Source: Streblospio benedicti
Taxonomy: Eukaryota; Annelida; Polychaeta; Spionida; Spionidae
NCBI GenBank assembly: GCA_019095985.1
Contig: CM032666.1
Coordinates: 41,895,186-41,959,185 of the forward strand
DNA length: 64,000 nt
Reading direction: 5' to 3'
Under the pieces are notes generated by a model. It was not told the origin of the DNA, did no database searches, and worked only from the letters and a program-made list of their open reading frames with translations. Position 1 is the first letter of the stretch. Every line of letters begins with the position of its first letter. This document shows positions 36,801 to 51,800 of the stretch, piece after piece. Both the position numbers and the translations under genes were made by a program.

Positions 36801-39800
36801 TATAGTGGGAGGTTGCCAACCGACGGGCCATTGATCATTAGCATGAGTAGTCTAGTTCACCGGTCAATCTTTTTGGGTAGCTACTCATTGCATTTGCATT
36901 TGCATATAATGCTACACACATTCAGTTTACAATATCACAATAAGCTTAGCATTTCAAACTTGTGCTTTTGTGTCCTTGAAGATTATCAGTTAATTTACTG
37001 ACGAAAAGTACTATTAGAAGTTTGTTATAATTTTGAAAATGTTGTGCATCTAATTTTTGCCACAACATTCATACATATAAATATTTTTTTAATGAAACTA
37101 ATGATATAATTCATGTGTATTGATAAGCTGTTTTTGTTTTTAGTTCAAACAAACCATTCTACATGTATTTTTCTTTTATGTACGTAATGTAAGAGATTCT
37201 TTCACGAAATATTAACCCTACAAGGGTACATGAATCAAATGAAAAGTATGTTGTGAATTGTTTCATTCCTGTTGAGTAGCATGCACACTGCAAAAATTAG
37301 AAGAAAGGGTTGAGTAATGATATTACCATTTGTATATACTCAAATCCATAAACACATTTCAGAAAAGCAATGAGAGCCTATGAACAAAGCTGGGATCGCA
37401 GATGTGGCTTTCTTTTTTGTTGTGTAAAAGAAGATCGGCATAGGGTAAGTATACATGTACAATGTAAGGTGAAGTGTGGTGTTGATTTGTGAGTCACAGT
37501 GTATGGCCTTCAGGGAATGTGCATTAATGGAAGAAATGCTAATTTTCACGTATTTTACATCATGATGTATACATGTACAAGCTCATACTGACTTATAAGT
37601 ATATAATAGTGGATCATTTTGTCAGTGAAATATAGTCATGTTTGCCCTTCTCTTTTGTGTGGTTTTGCGGCAATTATTTTAGATTATTGACAAGACAATC
37701 TACTTAAAGTATGCTAAACAAGCTGTAAACCATTATTTCATACTATGCTGTACAATATCATGTCATACCATATAGTGACAAACCATCTTTCAGCCATCCC
37801 ATTGTAATGAAGTATTAAGCTCATGGTTTTTATTGTTTCAGAGCTCGTTTTCAGAGGTTGCCAAGCTGTTTACAGAATTTTTCCGTGATCTCGATGTTGT
37901 GCCATCTGATATTGTAGCAGGCCTTGTTCTTCTTCGAACACATCAGAAAACAAGAAGAAAATTTATTGTTGCTCAAGTAAGATATATTTGCATATCATTA
38001 GTAGTATTTAAATTTAATCTCATCTCATTTGGCATGTTACTCATAATCTGGTGTTATTTTGGCTGTGATATGATATTTTTAGTAATACTTACAGAAGCTA
38101 AAACAATATATGTTATACTGTGGATGCAGATTATTCATTATTTTCTTATAAATCACATGAAACTTACTAACATTAAAAATTCAATTAGAAATATAGGAAA
38201 AGTTATTACAATATTTCAACCTGGCATTTGGGTATCAATTTTCCAAATGCTGGTAGTAGTGTGTCAAACCTTTATTTTGGTATTGACATGTGTTATTTCT
38301 TACATATGGAAAGATGCTTATGCTGTACAATGTTACGTGTAATTGTCTCATGTTGGCAATCTGCTTACCATAAATTCCTGCATTCTGTCTTGCATAATGC
38401 AGACTCAAGACAGGTACAGGATGTATTTAGCAAACTGCTCGCATTTTTACATGACAGATTTCCCTTATATTTTCCTTTTTATTCTTGACAAAAGTATGCC
38501 CAAATTCGGATGTTAAAATTTTCTAACATGGAATATGATCAGGTTAGTACGACATCCTGTAGCACTTGCTGTGTGGCCAACATTGAGCATGAACCATGTG
38601 AAATACTTCCAACTGTATAACTTCACCTTCACCATTTTTGTATTCACATCTCTCACCCAAAGTGTTAAGTAGCATCATGAGAAGCTTTTTATGCAAGTGA
38701 AGAAATAATAAACATGAACAAATATGACAAAATGGTTTGTGACTAGTGTACTAGATTGGTTTATTGCAATGTCTTACTATTTATATTGCGTTTTATTACA
38801 ATATGTTTGTTTAATGATTTCATCATGTTTAGAAGCTCATTAGACTATAAATATATTTAGCAAATTTTATGGGCAGACTTTATACAATCTTTACAATTGT
38901 ATGTATCAGCAGATAAGCAGACCTGTTATGAGCCATATACATTGTAACATAATCATGTGATTACCACATACCAGGCTTTATTTATGTATTTATGTTTTGT
39001 GTACATCAACATTATAGAATTTACATGTTTTAAATTTTCTCCCTTGAATAATACAATTGTTTTATGTTATAAATGATAATTAAAGCATGAATATAACACA
39101 TATACAAACACCATCATGTTTTGTTTTAAAGAAAAGTATATACTTGTCAATGAAATTTTCAAAAATTACCAGTATTATCTATGTATATAATGTGAAAGGC
39201 TGTGTATTTGTTTGCTTTTTTGTTTGGTTGTATGATATTTATAAACTACACATTACATCCAATCACAATGAAACTAAGCACAAATCAAACAATCACACAA
39301 TCAGTAGTTGGGGCTCGATCTATGTGAAATAAATGCTTTCACGATTGCGTGTTTTTTCTGGATCTGTAATCAACCGTTTTCATATTATGTTTTACTGAGT
39401 AAAGAGTCGACAGCACCATGATGTGCCACTGCAAACCATGGCTGTCACACAGCTAGTATCATATAGAAAACCCTATATAGTTTTATTTGAAATGTTATTG
39501 AACCATTTATAACATTTTGTGTTTATCTTCCATTATTTTATATGATTAATTCCATTGGAATTCCATTAGAATTCTAAAAGAATTAAATCATGATTACAAA
39601 TTTAAAAAATATGACAAACTATGTTTATGGTTTTCTCTGAACTTTGTTAGAAATGCCACAAAAAACAAATTGAATAAAGTAGACACTGTTAAAACCTTTG
39701 CTTGATATTGAAATTGCTCAGTGAATACAGTTTATATATTTGTTTTGCCTTGCAATTATTCTAATATTAAAAGTATTAAATGAAGCATATTCCATTTTTG

Positions 39801-42800
39801 AATATTTCAGGGGAGTAATGAAGTCTATCAATACCTCTCTGGTGTACCAATAACGCCTTCCACAAAATTTCTCAGTCTGAAAAACCCTGACGTGCTAGCA
39901 GACTACAAAAACGTTGTCCATTACATGCGGTATGCTCTAGCTGCTTATGGGTGGCCAATGTACATGATGATGAATACAGGAACAGGACTGTGTAAAATTA
40001 TGCCACATCTTCGGTAAGCATTCTGTACCAATTTTATTTCATGTAGAGAAATCTATATATATTTAACTATTTATCTTCGTTTAATTTTCTTATTTATTTT
40101 AATTTCAATATCTTATTATATACCACTTCTTAATACACAAAATAAATGTTTTAAAAAATTGTAAATTCAACCACATCTTCCAACCATCATCATTTAGTTT
40201 TGTCATCATTCATTACCATGAAAGTCACCATAAAAGTTTTTTGTATGGTCACCATCAAGGTCATTATCAATGTAACTGCTTAGTGTTATGTTTAATCTCT
40301 ATATCAAATGGGCACTTGTTCCTTTTATCCCAATCTTTCCTTATACAATACTGACAACTTCAAGACACAGAAACGAAATACCGTATTCGATATTAGCGCA
40401 CAGTGTCCACCACTAAGTGCTCACCCCTGTTAATGCAGATTAGATATTATACAAATCTTGCTATATTGAAAGACTATAACACGCCGGTATTATTCTGTAT
40501 TCGGATAACTACATACATGTTACCATCTGGGCGCATTGTGTTATCATGTTCTGTGGGGTCAAAGTGACAAAAATGCATGAAACGCGAAAAATTATTGTGG
40601 TGCGCTTATTATTATGCTTATTTTTTTTTTAATTTGTTTGTAAGGGCTCTGTGCGCTTATTAGATCTTATTGGTACATGTATAAGGAATTACATTACAAT
40701 TGCTTACGCTTATTTTCGATTTCTTCTCTGTTACGAACGAAAAAAGGTTCTGTTGCTTCTGCAAGTTAAGGTTTGTTCATAACTCACTGAAGTTATGTTT
40801 TTCTGCAGTTACTCTTATATTACACATTTCACAGATGATCCCTGTAATAAAGAGAATATTCAGAAAGTTCCTGACGACAGTGGACATTTTGACAGGTTTT
40901 TGTTTAAATCGGTGTCTATGAGGCCCACACTTTTAAACCAATAACCCGAACAAATCTGATTATCTATGATCAAAAAAAGTATCAAATATAAACAACAATG
41001 TGCGGAAATAGGAGAAAATATTCTGATTTTTACGCTTATTTCTGTTTATTTCGTTATTCGTAAGTATCATAGGTTCAGCGATTGAGTAGTTCTAAGAAAA
41101 CCATGATGACAGTAACTTTGTTTTGATTTGTTACAATTTATTATGTTGTATTTTTATATTATCATTATTCAATCGGTTTCATTACAAATAATAATTGTGT
41201 CAGCTTATTAGAAATTATAGATAACCTAGGTTTGTCAAGGTCATTGGTCCTGTAATCCTAATACATGTTATACATGTATACCAAAAAATGGTGAATATCC
41301 CGGGGTGAATATAAATCACTGGCCAGCTGATATTTATAATGAAACCCATGCCTATTTGCAGTGGTGTTGATGATTTTGAAAACTATGATATAAAATGAGC
41401 ATTCAGAAATACCATTCATATTAAATTCCATTCATGTGTGGTTGGTAATATTTACTTCGCTAGTTTATCTTGGATCCAACAAAATTAATCATATACCAAT
41501 GTGTTCAATCACCATCCATCATCTTGAAATGGATCATGCCTAAAATAATATATGGGGCAAAAATTACTTCTTAAATGTTGTCCTTTCATTCATGGTTTGT
41601 TGAAACAATGTTTTGAGTAATATTTGGTATAGTGTGGTATAGTGTGGAAGCCCCTCCATAAATGAGTTATTTTTTCCATGTAAAGTCGCACTTAGCATAT
41701 TTGTCTCTCATCACATTACATCTGTATTACTTCCTTATACATGGAGAATAAGATAATTTATGGGCAAAATCTATGGCTTATTAAGAGGTATTAATTAACT
41801 TCAATTATCTTTTACATATGTGCTATGGTAATTGCATCTCAAATTTCATTATCGAATGTGTACATTTTGTCGTACTCAACAAAAATAGAACATTGTACCA
41901 TTGTACCACCTAGGGGAGATGGGTGGGGTGAGGGGGGGGTGGTGGTGGTGGGGGGGGGGGTTATGGTCAAATTTCTGATATTCTACTTTTTTTGTGGCTC
42001 TAAGAGTTTTTCGTACATGCTAAAACTTTTTAGATTAGAATTCCATTTACTATACTATTTAACTGTGGCAAAGGTACATCTACACAGCAGAATTCACACT
42101 TAAATTAAAAGATATGATTTATACACCTCATATACATATTAGATAATTTTTCATAACATATATAAGCATTATTAAGTAGTATTTGAAAATATGTCATGAA
42201 ATTGGAACGCTGTGTAGATATTCTTCAGTTATGTCACACGTCCGATATTTCTACTTTTGGGAGGGGAGAGGTAGCCTAGAAAAAAGATAGCAATGTTCCA
42301 CTTTTGCGGAGCGAGACAAAATGTACATCATCCCTTATATAGATATTTTAATGGATGTGTGCATCTTGACATTTTCTAGCAATCTCTACGTAATTGGAAC
42401 TACAATGACAAATTTATGTCATTATTTCAGAATTTGTAATTGTATTCATTTCACCGTTTCATGGCACATGCTTATTTGTCTTAGAGAATTGCTTATGTTA
42501 CTAATGAAAACGAATACATGTAGGTGATTGCCAATCATAGAATGTTCAGTTATGAAATGTATTGTTATAACGAATCGGTGTTGGCTGAAACAGATAAATT
42601 GTCAAGGCTAAACAGATTGCACTTCGCTGGTCACCTGCACAGGAGTAATGCCTGGATAAACAGGTGGGAGAGGATCGTGATTGGTGGTGACAAACCAAAG
42701 GAAGACCTAGAAAATCCTGGAGAGAAAACTTATGAGCAGCCATAAGCCAGTTCAATACCATTTAAGGGTAAAATAGGGACTCAAAACATGTTATAGTGAT

Positions 42801-45800
42801 GATGTTCACTCACGAAAGATGACATGGTATATTTGCAGTTGCTGCTGTTGCTGTTCCTGCTGTGGTCGACAGAAACTTGCTATTGTGGATGATGACTGCT
42901 GTCAGTGCAACTTTGCAGCTATGAAGAAGCTGAGTGGGCTTCAAACCATGGATGTCATCTATTGCACATATCATGTGGATGTAAGCATTCCCTGAATGTA
43001 GTACATGTAGAAGCACATAATCTCAACGTTGAATAATGGTACTGCACAAGATACCCAAACTCGGATATGATAATTACTCCATTATGGCTGTCTCTAAAAT
43101 TGTAGCCCTAACCTTGCTGAATATATTGTTTGACATAATGAAAATTAATAATATTTTCATCATAATGATCACAATATTTTATCCCTTTAGTGGTGCATTG
43201 TAATACCTTTGCTTTTTTATGTGCTTTAGATTGGGGAGACGCCTTTCTTCATTGCAGTAGACCACAACAATAAGAAAGTTGTCATTTCAATTCGAGGGAC
43301 GCTCTCATTACAGGTAAGAAATTAATGGTAGTGTTGTAATAGTAATGTGAATATCTAATTCTTTTAAAAGAGAAAATGAAGTACGTTTGTGATGCATGGG
43401 ATTATTTGCAACAAATTAGACTGGTACATGTATATGAACAGATTTACTGGAGCGTAACTCTCCTTTCACTTATTATGTGGATATTGAACTTAAATGTGTA
43501 AGGACTTTGCAATTGAATGGATCATTCTGTCATATATACATATACACCATTTGTATTCAACTGGATATGAGCTGATCTTACGGCATGAGAATTACAACAG
43601 CTCGTAAACACTCCCACATGGTACATTAATCTCACATCATTATGGGTTTAGGGGTAGCGCAAAAGGCTTTCTCCAAATGTCAATGTTCATTGAGCATACA
43701 ATGTGATGTGTAACCATTCTTATCCAATTCATGTAAAAGCCTCTGTATTGTCATATAACAGTATGTGTATGAAGAAATGAGGACTGAATGTGAAGATTCT
43801 TTTTAACACTAGACCATTCTCATTGGGATATCTAGGGGTTCATTGTCTATCAGTATGAAACTCCTAAACCCATCAAAATTTCAGGTCTTACTGTGTAAAC
43901 CTAATGATAAAACTGTTCCCAGTACCAGTTGATTAAATGTATCTAACAAACATGCAACTTGCCTTATATAAATCAGAGGATGGACATGTTAACAATCAAT
44001 GTGTTGTTTTCAGGATGTTCTTACTGACCTGAAGGCGGATGCTGAGCAAGTTCCCGTCAACCCTCCCAAAGAAGATTGGCTGGCACACAAGGTATTGTTA
44101 CTTTAATTAATCCACATACTTTGTGTATTTATTTCAGTTTTTGATTAGAATTATTATGGTGCTACTTTTTATGCGTTATATTACATGATATGGCTATGAG
44201 GCTGTAGCCAATGCTGGGACTCAAAGCCTGGACCAGTACCATGTTACCCACCGGTATTCACCAAGCACTTGTTGCAGACCACTCCCCTGTCATGACAGAA
44301 CTTATTGTTTATTGTTTTCTTATTGTTTTGAATTATCTTGGAGAAATTTTCTCAGATAATGTCTACTATACCAGTATATTAAAATAAATCCAAGTTGCTT
44401 ACTGTACAACATGCCAACATACATTTGCTCATTCAACAATTTATGAACGAAAGCATTTTGTAAATAGATTTACTAAATTGGGGTGGTTTAACTACTTGGC
44501 CTTCATAAAATGGATTAAGTAGACCATAAAGGAAGTCATCAACTTCATTGCTTTGAAAACTGAAAAATTTGCATTTTTCTACTTACATGGAAATGTCAGT
44601 CTAGTCAGTGACAGGCCCTGCTGCCTGAAGATAAAAGGAAAATGATGATGACATTTTTGAACTACTTAATGACAGCTTTGAAAGTACAGATTACTTCAAT
44701 ATTGCGAACAATGTCAGCTTTGAAATTGTACAGATTCTGTCATAGTTTTTCCGTATTAACATGTACATTGTAGCTGAACATATTATTGGATGATGTGTAT
44801 AATGTTTTAAAATTGCATATACATGTATATATATATATTTAATGATATTGCTCTTCATTCTTTCGAAGTAATGCAATGTCTTTGGAGCAATAGAAAATAT
44901 TTGTATTTCTAATATGTGAGTGTGATTTACTCATTTTCGATAGAGACGGAATGTTGAATGATATTACCAATCGGGTGGAAGCAAACGAGACCTAGCATGA
45001 TAGTTTATATTCACTTACATCTAGGTACTTTCCTACCAAAATCAACTGTTAGGATATTAAAATAATTTTTAATATTTATCATTATAATGGATAGTTAAAG
45101 AAATATGTTAATCAGAGACGGTCCGCTCTGATATTTATGTTCACTACATTCTGCGTTATTTTGTGCATGAAAAGACAAAATATTAATGCAAACCATATGA
45201 AAGTCTTCCTATGAAACTACCCATTCTATTATGGAAACTTTAGGATGTAGTGTTGGGTCTTCCCTGTCAAACTTGTGAAACTTCAAGTAATTTACAGGGT
45301 TCTTTGTTAATACCATTTACATTGGTCTCAAAATGAGGGGAGTTCCAGGGTTGGTGGTTTTATTTTGCCTGTTTGATATATATGTATGCTTTACATGTAG
45401 GTGAAAACAGTCTTAAAGTTCTAAAGGAAAGATATGTTATCATCAAGATAAGTATACAGAGTACAGACAACAAAATAATCAAGTCAAAGTGACATCTCTG
45501 AATACAATGAACATCTAGAACACAATGCTTGGATGCCTCATAAGTAAACCACATACACAGTTAGTTACAGAAATTGCACTTATTGGGGACTTTAGCGATA
45601 GAAAACATTGATTGCACTGGTCCATTGGTAGTATAACATTCATGATATTCCTAATCATAAATTGAGCAGGTTGCTTCATTGCCTTTGTTTTTCTTTTGAT
45701 CTTAATAATTGAGCTATAGCTTGTAACACAGGTGGCCAATTATCGTAAAATGCTGAATACACTCATAGATTAGACCTATATATATACATGTATATACCTA

Positions 45801-48800
45801 CATGTACATGTATAGCGGTTAAGTCTATACAGTACTCCCATATTTGAATAAATGTCTGTGGGATGATTTTAGACAGAAATCGTTATTTTGAATGGGTCTT
45901 TGATTAAACGTCTGTACGTGTATATACTGCTGCGATTGGCTGTTTACATTTGAAGCTTGAAAATATGCTAATTATATAAAACAAAAGGTGACATTCTCGC
46001 AATATTGAACATCGAAAGTCTCACAAACACTACATTGACAGAAGTTGGATTGGTTCATTTAATCCTTTGAGGAGTTTAATCGTTACAAGAGTAACTTGTT
46101 GCGAGCGTAATGAGAAGAAAAGTGAGGTACATTTTTTTTACAAATCTTTGTTTTTTACAGGGTATGGTTCAAGCTGCAGTGTATATCAAAAAGAAAATCA
46201 AGGAAGATATGTTGCTGTCCATGGCCTTTGGAAAAGACTTGGTGAGTTTGCTTTTCGCATTGTATGTTATTACATGCACTTTCTTAAAATCAAATAATTC
46301 TTAGTTCATTATGATTGGCCTCCATGAAATAGTGAATACATAAATATTGGATACGCATACCGGTACATAGACTATTTTTAGAATTACAATATACACTGTC
46401 AATATGAAATAAGTACCATAAACGGTCCATAATTGTCCATCCAAAAAAGCCTATAATTGTGTAAAGGTCCAACCGCAAACATAGGTTGTATAAAATTTTC
46501 TGATTTTTGAAATGGCAATCTACCAGGGTAGATACATTAAGATGTGAAAGCCCACCCCCAAAATTGAAACAACTTTCATCCTAAAAGGCCATGGACCTTT
46601 GGATGGAGTATTCAGGAATGAATTTTTAATATTCCTCTTCTATTTACAGCATACGTTTTAACTGTATTGTATTGTAATATTTAATCGCAGTGCATTTTAC
46701 AGGAATTGATATTAAGTCTATCTCATTAACACAGTGTATGCAGCTTTGACAAGTTATGTATGAGAAACAAATATAGCACTATTTACTCTATAGCTGTGCT
46801 CTCCATGTGGGAATTCCACCCAACTGGAAATATGTATGGACTGTTGGTCTGAATGAATGTCATTTAGTCTGGATCATTAATTGTATTACGTTTAACATTC
46901 ATGAAAAAGCCCATGAGCTTTCAAGCACATCAGAAGGTTTTGTAAAAGGGGGTGCTAATTGTGTATTGCTACCAATAATTGTGGGAGTTATCTGGGGGAA
47001 TCAACCCCCATAAGTACATGCCATGTGCCTTTTGAGGACTCCGCGATTATTTAAACAGATGTACGTTGGCTTATCCAGTTTGTTAGTGAGGGGTGGGGTG
47101 GTAAGGACAGTGAACAATGGTGATAAACATTGTGCATGGTGGTTTGTTGATTTGGTAAAAGGTGAGTGCATTTGCCCACACAGCAACCCCCCCCCCCCCT
47201 CCATCTGACTGCCATTGAACCTATTAATTTAGCATGCGGCCAACCTTTGCATTTTTGAGCCATTTTGTTACCATTACAATGCAATGTACCCTTACATCAA
47301 TACTAGTGCTGACATTTGATATGATCTATTTATGATGAAGGGCCATTAAGCTAGCCATAAATTCCATGGATGTACATGACTACATGTAGTGACAGTGGCA
47401 GATACAAGATTTTTTGGAATGATGGTCTATACTTTGAAATGCATGCAGTACTCTGGTGTTCCTCACTGTACAGTCAAAATGATGCATTATGAGATGATTG
47501 GACATGCTCCCATTCACCAGTTGGATTAAAATCTGTCACTGGATATATAGACGTCTGTTCACATTTATGCTACACGTGACAAGCTACACACTAGAAAAGA
47601 CTGGCTATGTTACATTTGCATGATGACTTGTATTTTACATTTTGATTGATCGTGGTGGATGACACTCTGGGGACAGCTTGTTTTTATCACTCATTGCTTG
47701 ATAAAATCTCCCATTGATAGCAATTTTATCGTAACTTTTAATTCTAGGAAAAGGGCACCCAGTCCTATGACCTTGTATTGGTTGGTCATTCACTTGGAGC
47801 TGGTACTGCAGCTATTCTCGCTATACTACTTCATCAAGAGTATCCCAATCTACATTGTTATGCCTATTCTCCACCAGGTGGCTTACTAAGGTAAATATAT
47901 TCTCTCAAAGTGAATACATAATATGTAACAACCTACAATACAATATTAAATTATACCAGTGTAACAGAGAAATGTCAATGCTCAAAATAACTATATACAT
48001 GTACTTTATGGTTGGTACAGGTAGCTCTTTAGCAAATAATATTGCTATAATTTAATTTACTTGAAATAATTTAAATGCATTTTATGATTTTAGATTTTAT
48101 TTATATTTCAGTTCTCAATGCGTCGAAGATACAAAATCATTCATAACATCAGTTGTTGTTGGGAAAGATGTGGTACCAAGGTAAGAAATTGATGTGTTTT
48201 GAAAATCAGTCGGGGGCTGACGAGCCAGCAGCCGATGGCCCCCATCATTTAGGGGGCTCCATGAGTTCAAAAAAATAATTATGCACAAAATTAGTTAGAG
48301 GACAGCACCAAATAAAAATTGGCCCCAATGACGTACATCACGTTCAGATAACTACGTCACACGTTTGTCTATCACTACGTCACACATATATTGATAAACG
48401 TGGTTGCTGCACCTACTGTACTCAATTATGGATAAAAACGTGAAGATTAAACACCCATGTTAAATTATAAATGTATGTATGTACATAATATTTAGTCTAT
48501 ACAACTGGATATACATACAATGAAACGGCCTACATATTGTAGATCATAGTATAATGAAAGACTTCTCATTCATAGCTATTTCATTTACTATGGAAGTACA
48601 TCATTTGCCTATTTTCTTTATCCCATACCTGCATAGTGACCTCCTTTTTGAAAGTAATATCACTGTATGAAACCCGTGATCAAGTGTAGATAATTTAGAT
48701 TTATGATGTACAAAGCTGTTTAAGGTTTCATGCAATGACGAGGGTTAATTATATGCATAACAGTGGTTACCAGTGATCAGCGCGGGACTGAAATATTGGT

Positions 48801-51800
48801 CCCGCCCCGCGTTTTTCCCGCAATGTGATGTCCACTCCCGCATCGCTCCCGCGATGGTTTCCAATATTCTGTCCACTCCCGCCCCACTCCCGCACTTGTT
48901 ATGCCCAATCCCGCCCCGCTCCCGCAACCATTTTTATTTTCATCCCGCAACAGTCCCGCAGCAGTCCTGCAAGTCCCGCATCCATGTTTGATCTTCCCGC
49001 AACAGTCCCGCAATAATGACTATGCTTATATTTTACTGATTTGAGTTGTTCGGCAATTGCATGCAAGACTAATTTATACCCATGGGGAGGAAAAATTGAT
49101 AATGGGCTCAAGTTTCATGCCGTATTCTGAAATAAACACCGCCCATACCCCTATCCACACCCACTATTCATCTTGCATAGCTCAGGTCTACAGCATCCAC
49201 ACTGTCTTGACACTCCCACGCCGTCGCCTGAGATTAGTACATTACCCATCACTGTTCTAACACAGTAGCCCACTACCCATTCTGACAGTTTGTTTGTTTG
49301 TTTTGTTTTGTTTTTTGATGTTTTTTGTGTGACATTGTCTTGTAGGATATGTCTTAAATTTTCTGCACATGAACCAGACATAACACGAGGGGTTTGGGGC
49401 GTATGCTTATATATACATATTATATTATATGTATATATATATTTTTTTTAATCAAGACAAATAAATTATGCTAGAAGTTTAAAATGTATACAGCATGCAA
49501 TTTTTATGAATATAATATTTTTGTAATAGTTCTGCTACCTTGTACATGTATCTTATTTTTTTTTTAGAATTGGCCTTCATCAGCTAGAGTCATTGAGACA
49601 GGATCTCATAAATGTCATCAAACAAAGCAGTGAACCCAAGGTAATGCTGATAATACCAATAGAAATGTTTTTCTCATAAATGTTAGCATACATGTATGTA
49701 TATGCATCTACATTTATATTTATTTTATAGTATCTACTCGTACATGGTGTTATACATGTAGATTGTATTACAATAATGGGATTGAGGCTGAGAGTCTTGT
49801 AAAGACATATATATGATATTTTTAATAATTTTGTTATTTTGATTCATTTTTATTTTATTTTTATTTTATTTATTTTGCAGTGGCAGATCATCACAGGCTC
49901 CATGATGTGCTGCTGTCGAGGAGAAGATAAGACTGAAGTGGTCAACCTAAACGACTCCGAGTCAAGCATGATAGAGATGTATGAGCAGATGAAGGCAGAA
50001 AAAGAAGCAAGGTTATAATGTTTAGGATTAGCTTTGAGTGGTTTCTTGCTTCTTTTTTTTTCATTTATCAGATGTTCTTTTATGCACACAAAAGTCAGAG
50101 ATTTTTTCTTTGTAATCCAAAATCATTTGAGATCAACACTGTTTTTGCTCATTGATGCCAAGAATATTTATACGAACATGGTTGTTGAGCAATTGAAAAC
50201 AGCTAGAATATTATCTTTTAGCCATTGTGTTATGATGACATTTTCTATGTTCAATTCACAGGTACTTCATCCATCCAAATGATGATCAGATTTCTCTTAC
50301 CACTCATACACCACTCTATTTGCCAGGAAAAATCATTCACATAGTTCGTAACCACCCAAAAGATTCAAGGTAAGTCGCAGAATGTCCTGTTGTAGAAAAT
50401 CAGCAAGGGTGGGGGTGGGTGGGTGGGTGGGTGGGCATATTGTGTAGTCCAATATAATCATCGTATCTAATCAACTGACTTTAATCTAAGCCACCATGGA
50501 AAGTTGTTTTATTAATTTTCATAACAAGATTTATTGTTAAACATTTGTTAAATCTTTTAGGTTACATTGTATATACATTGTATAGGTTAGTAGTATAAAA
50601 AGAATATATTAAGAGACTGAGTGGACCCTAATGTCATATATTATCAACATTTCAATAATTGTTTCTTTTGTTTCTTACAAACAAATTATTTTCCTTTGTT
50701 CATCAGACTTGATCACCCCAGTAATACTGTGCCAGTAATACACAACAAACTGATATGATGATCTCACCGTGGGCTGGGTTTGTCTTCATATGCCGGTATT
50801 GATCTATATTTATTCAAAAAGTGCTTCTTTTTTTCCCCAGAAAATTGTGTGGTAAAGTTGAGCCAGTTTATCAAGCCATATTAGCTGAAAATATGGACTT
50901 TGATGAAGTTCTCATTTCACCTACAATGATTAATGACCACATGCCAGATAATGTACTTGAAGCTTTAGAAAAAGTAAGTGGATAGTTTTACAGCAATACT
51001 GTAGATTAGTTTTTAATAATGGATACAAGCCAATGTAAGCAAATCAATATATTTTTTTCTATTTTAGAAATATTTTAAATTATAACAGAAATGATAAAAT
51101 AATGTGTAATTATCTTCAGGTGTCCGTCTTCTCCTTAAATTCTAGAAATTATTTAAATCATTATGAGTACTTAGCAGTCATTGGAATGGTACCATCTAGT
51201 AAAGATATTATGTCAAAATCATTAATTCCTCAAAGAAGATGTTGCTGGACAATTGACAGTGATAATATGAGGTCATTTAATCAAGGATTACCAAATCTTG
51301 TATCATTAAGATATGCAGGACATCCTGTTGAAATTGTAATACATGTATAAATCGATGTACATGTACATGTACATGTACATGTATAGAGAATTTCTTTATA
51401 AGTCTATATGTTCATGTAGTAAGCTTATATTCCTTTAAAACACTTCAAAATGATGTTCGGAAGAAACTCCTTCTAAAAATGGTAATATTTATAACTAATA
51501 TTTATCCATGTTTCAAGGGTGCTTTTTATTGTTAATTACAAGGAAACATCTTTGCATAGCAGCATGTATCAATATATAAATAAGCTTGGTGGGCCACCAT
51601 TTCATTTGCAGCCTGGCTTGTTTATATTGTGTTAACCTCCTCTGTCTAGGGTCGATGATCAATTCTAATGCATTATTCAATGTAGTTTGTGGGGGAAAGG
51701 TGATGGCTTACTCAAATATCCCAATTTATGCATTTCCTATTAAAGTTTATATTAATGTAAACCTGAAGTACCTTTGAATCATTTTAGGTTCTTACCAAAG

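Noticed and set aside
38228-38488. 86-codon frame in a lipase intron
   Set aside because: No match to the lipase and no support as an exon.
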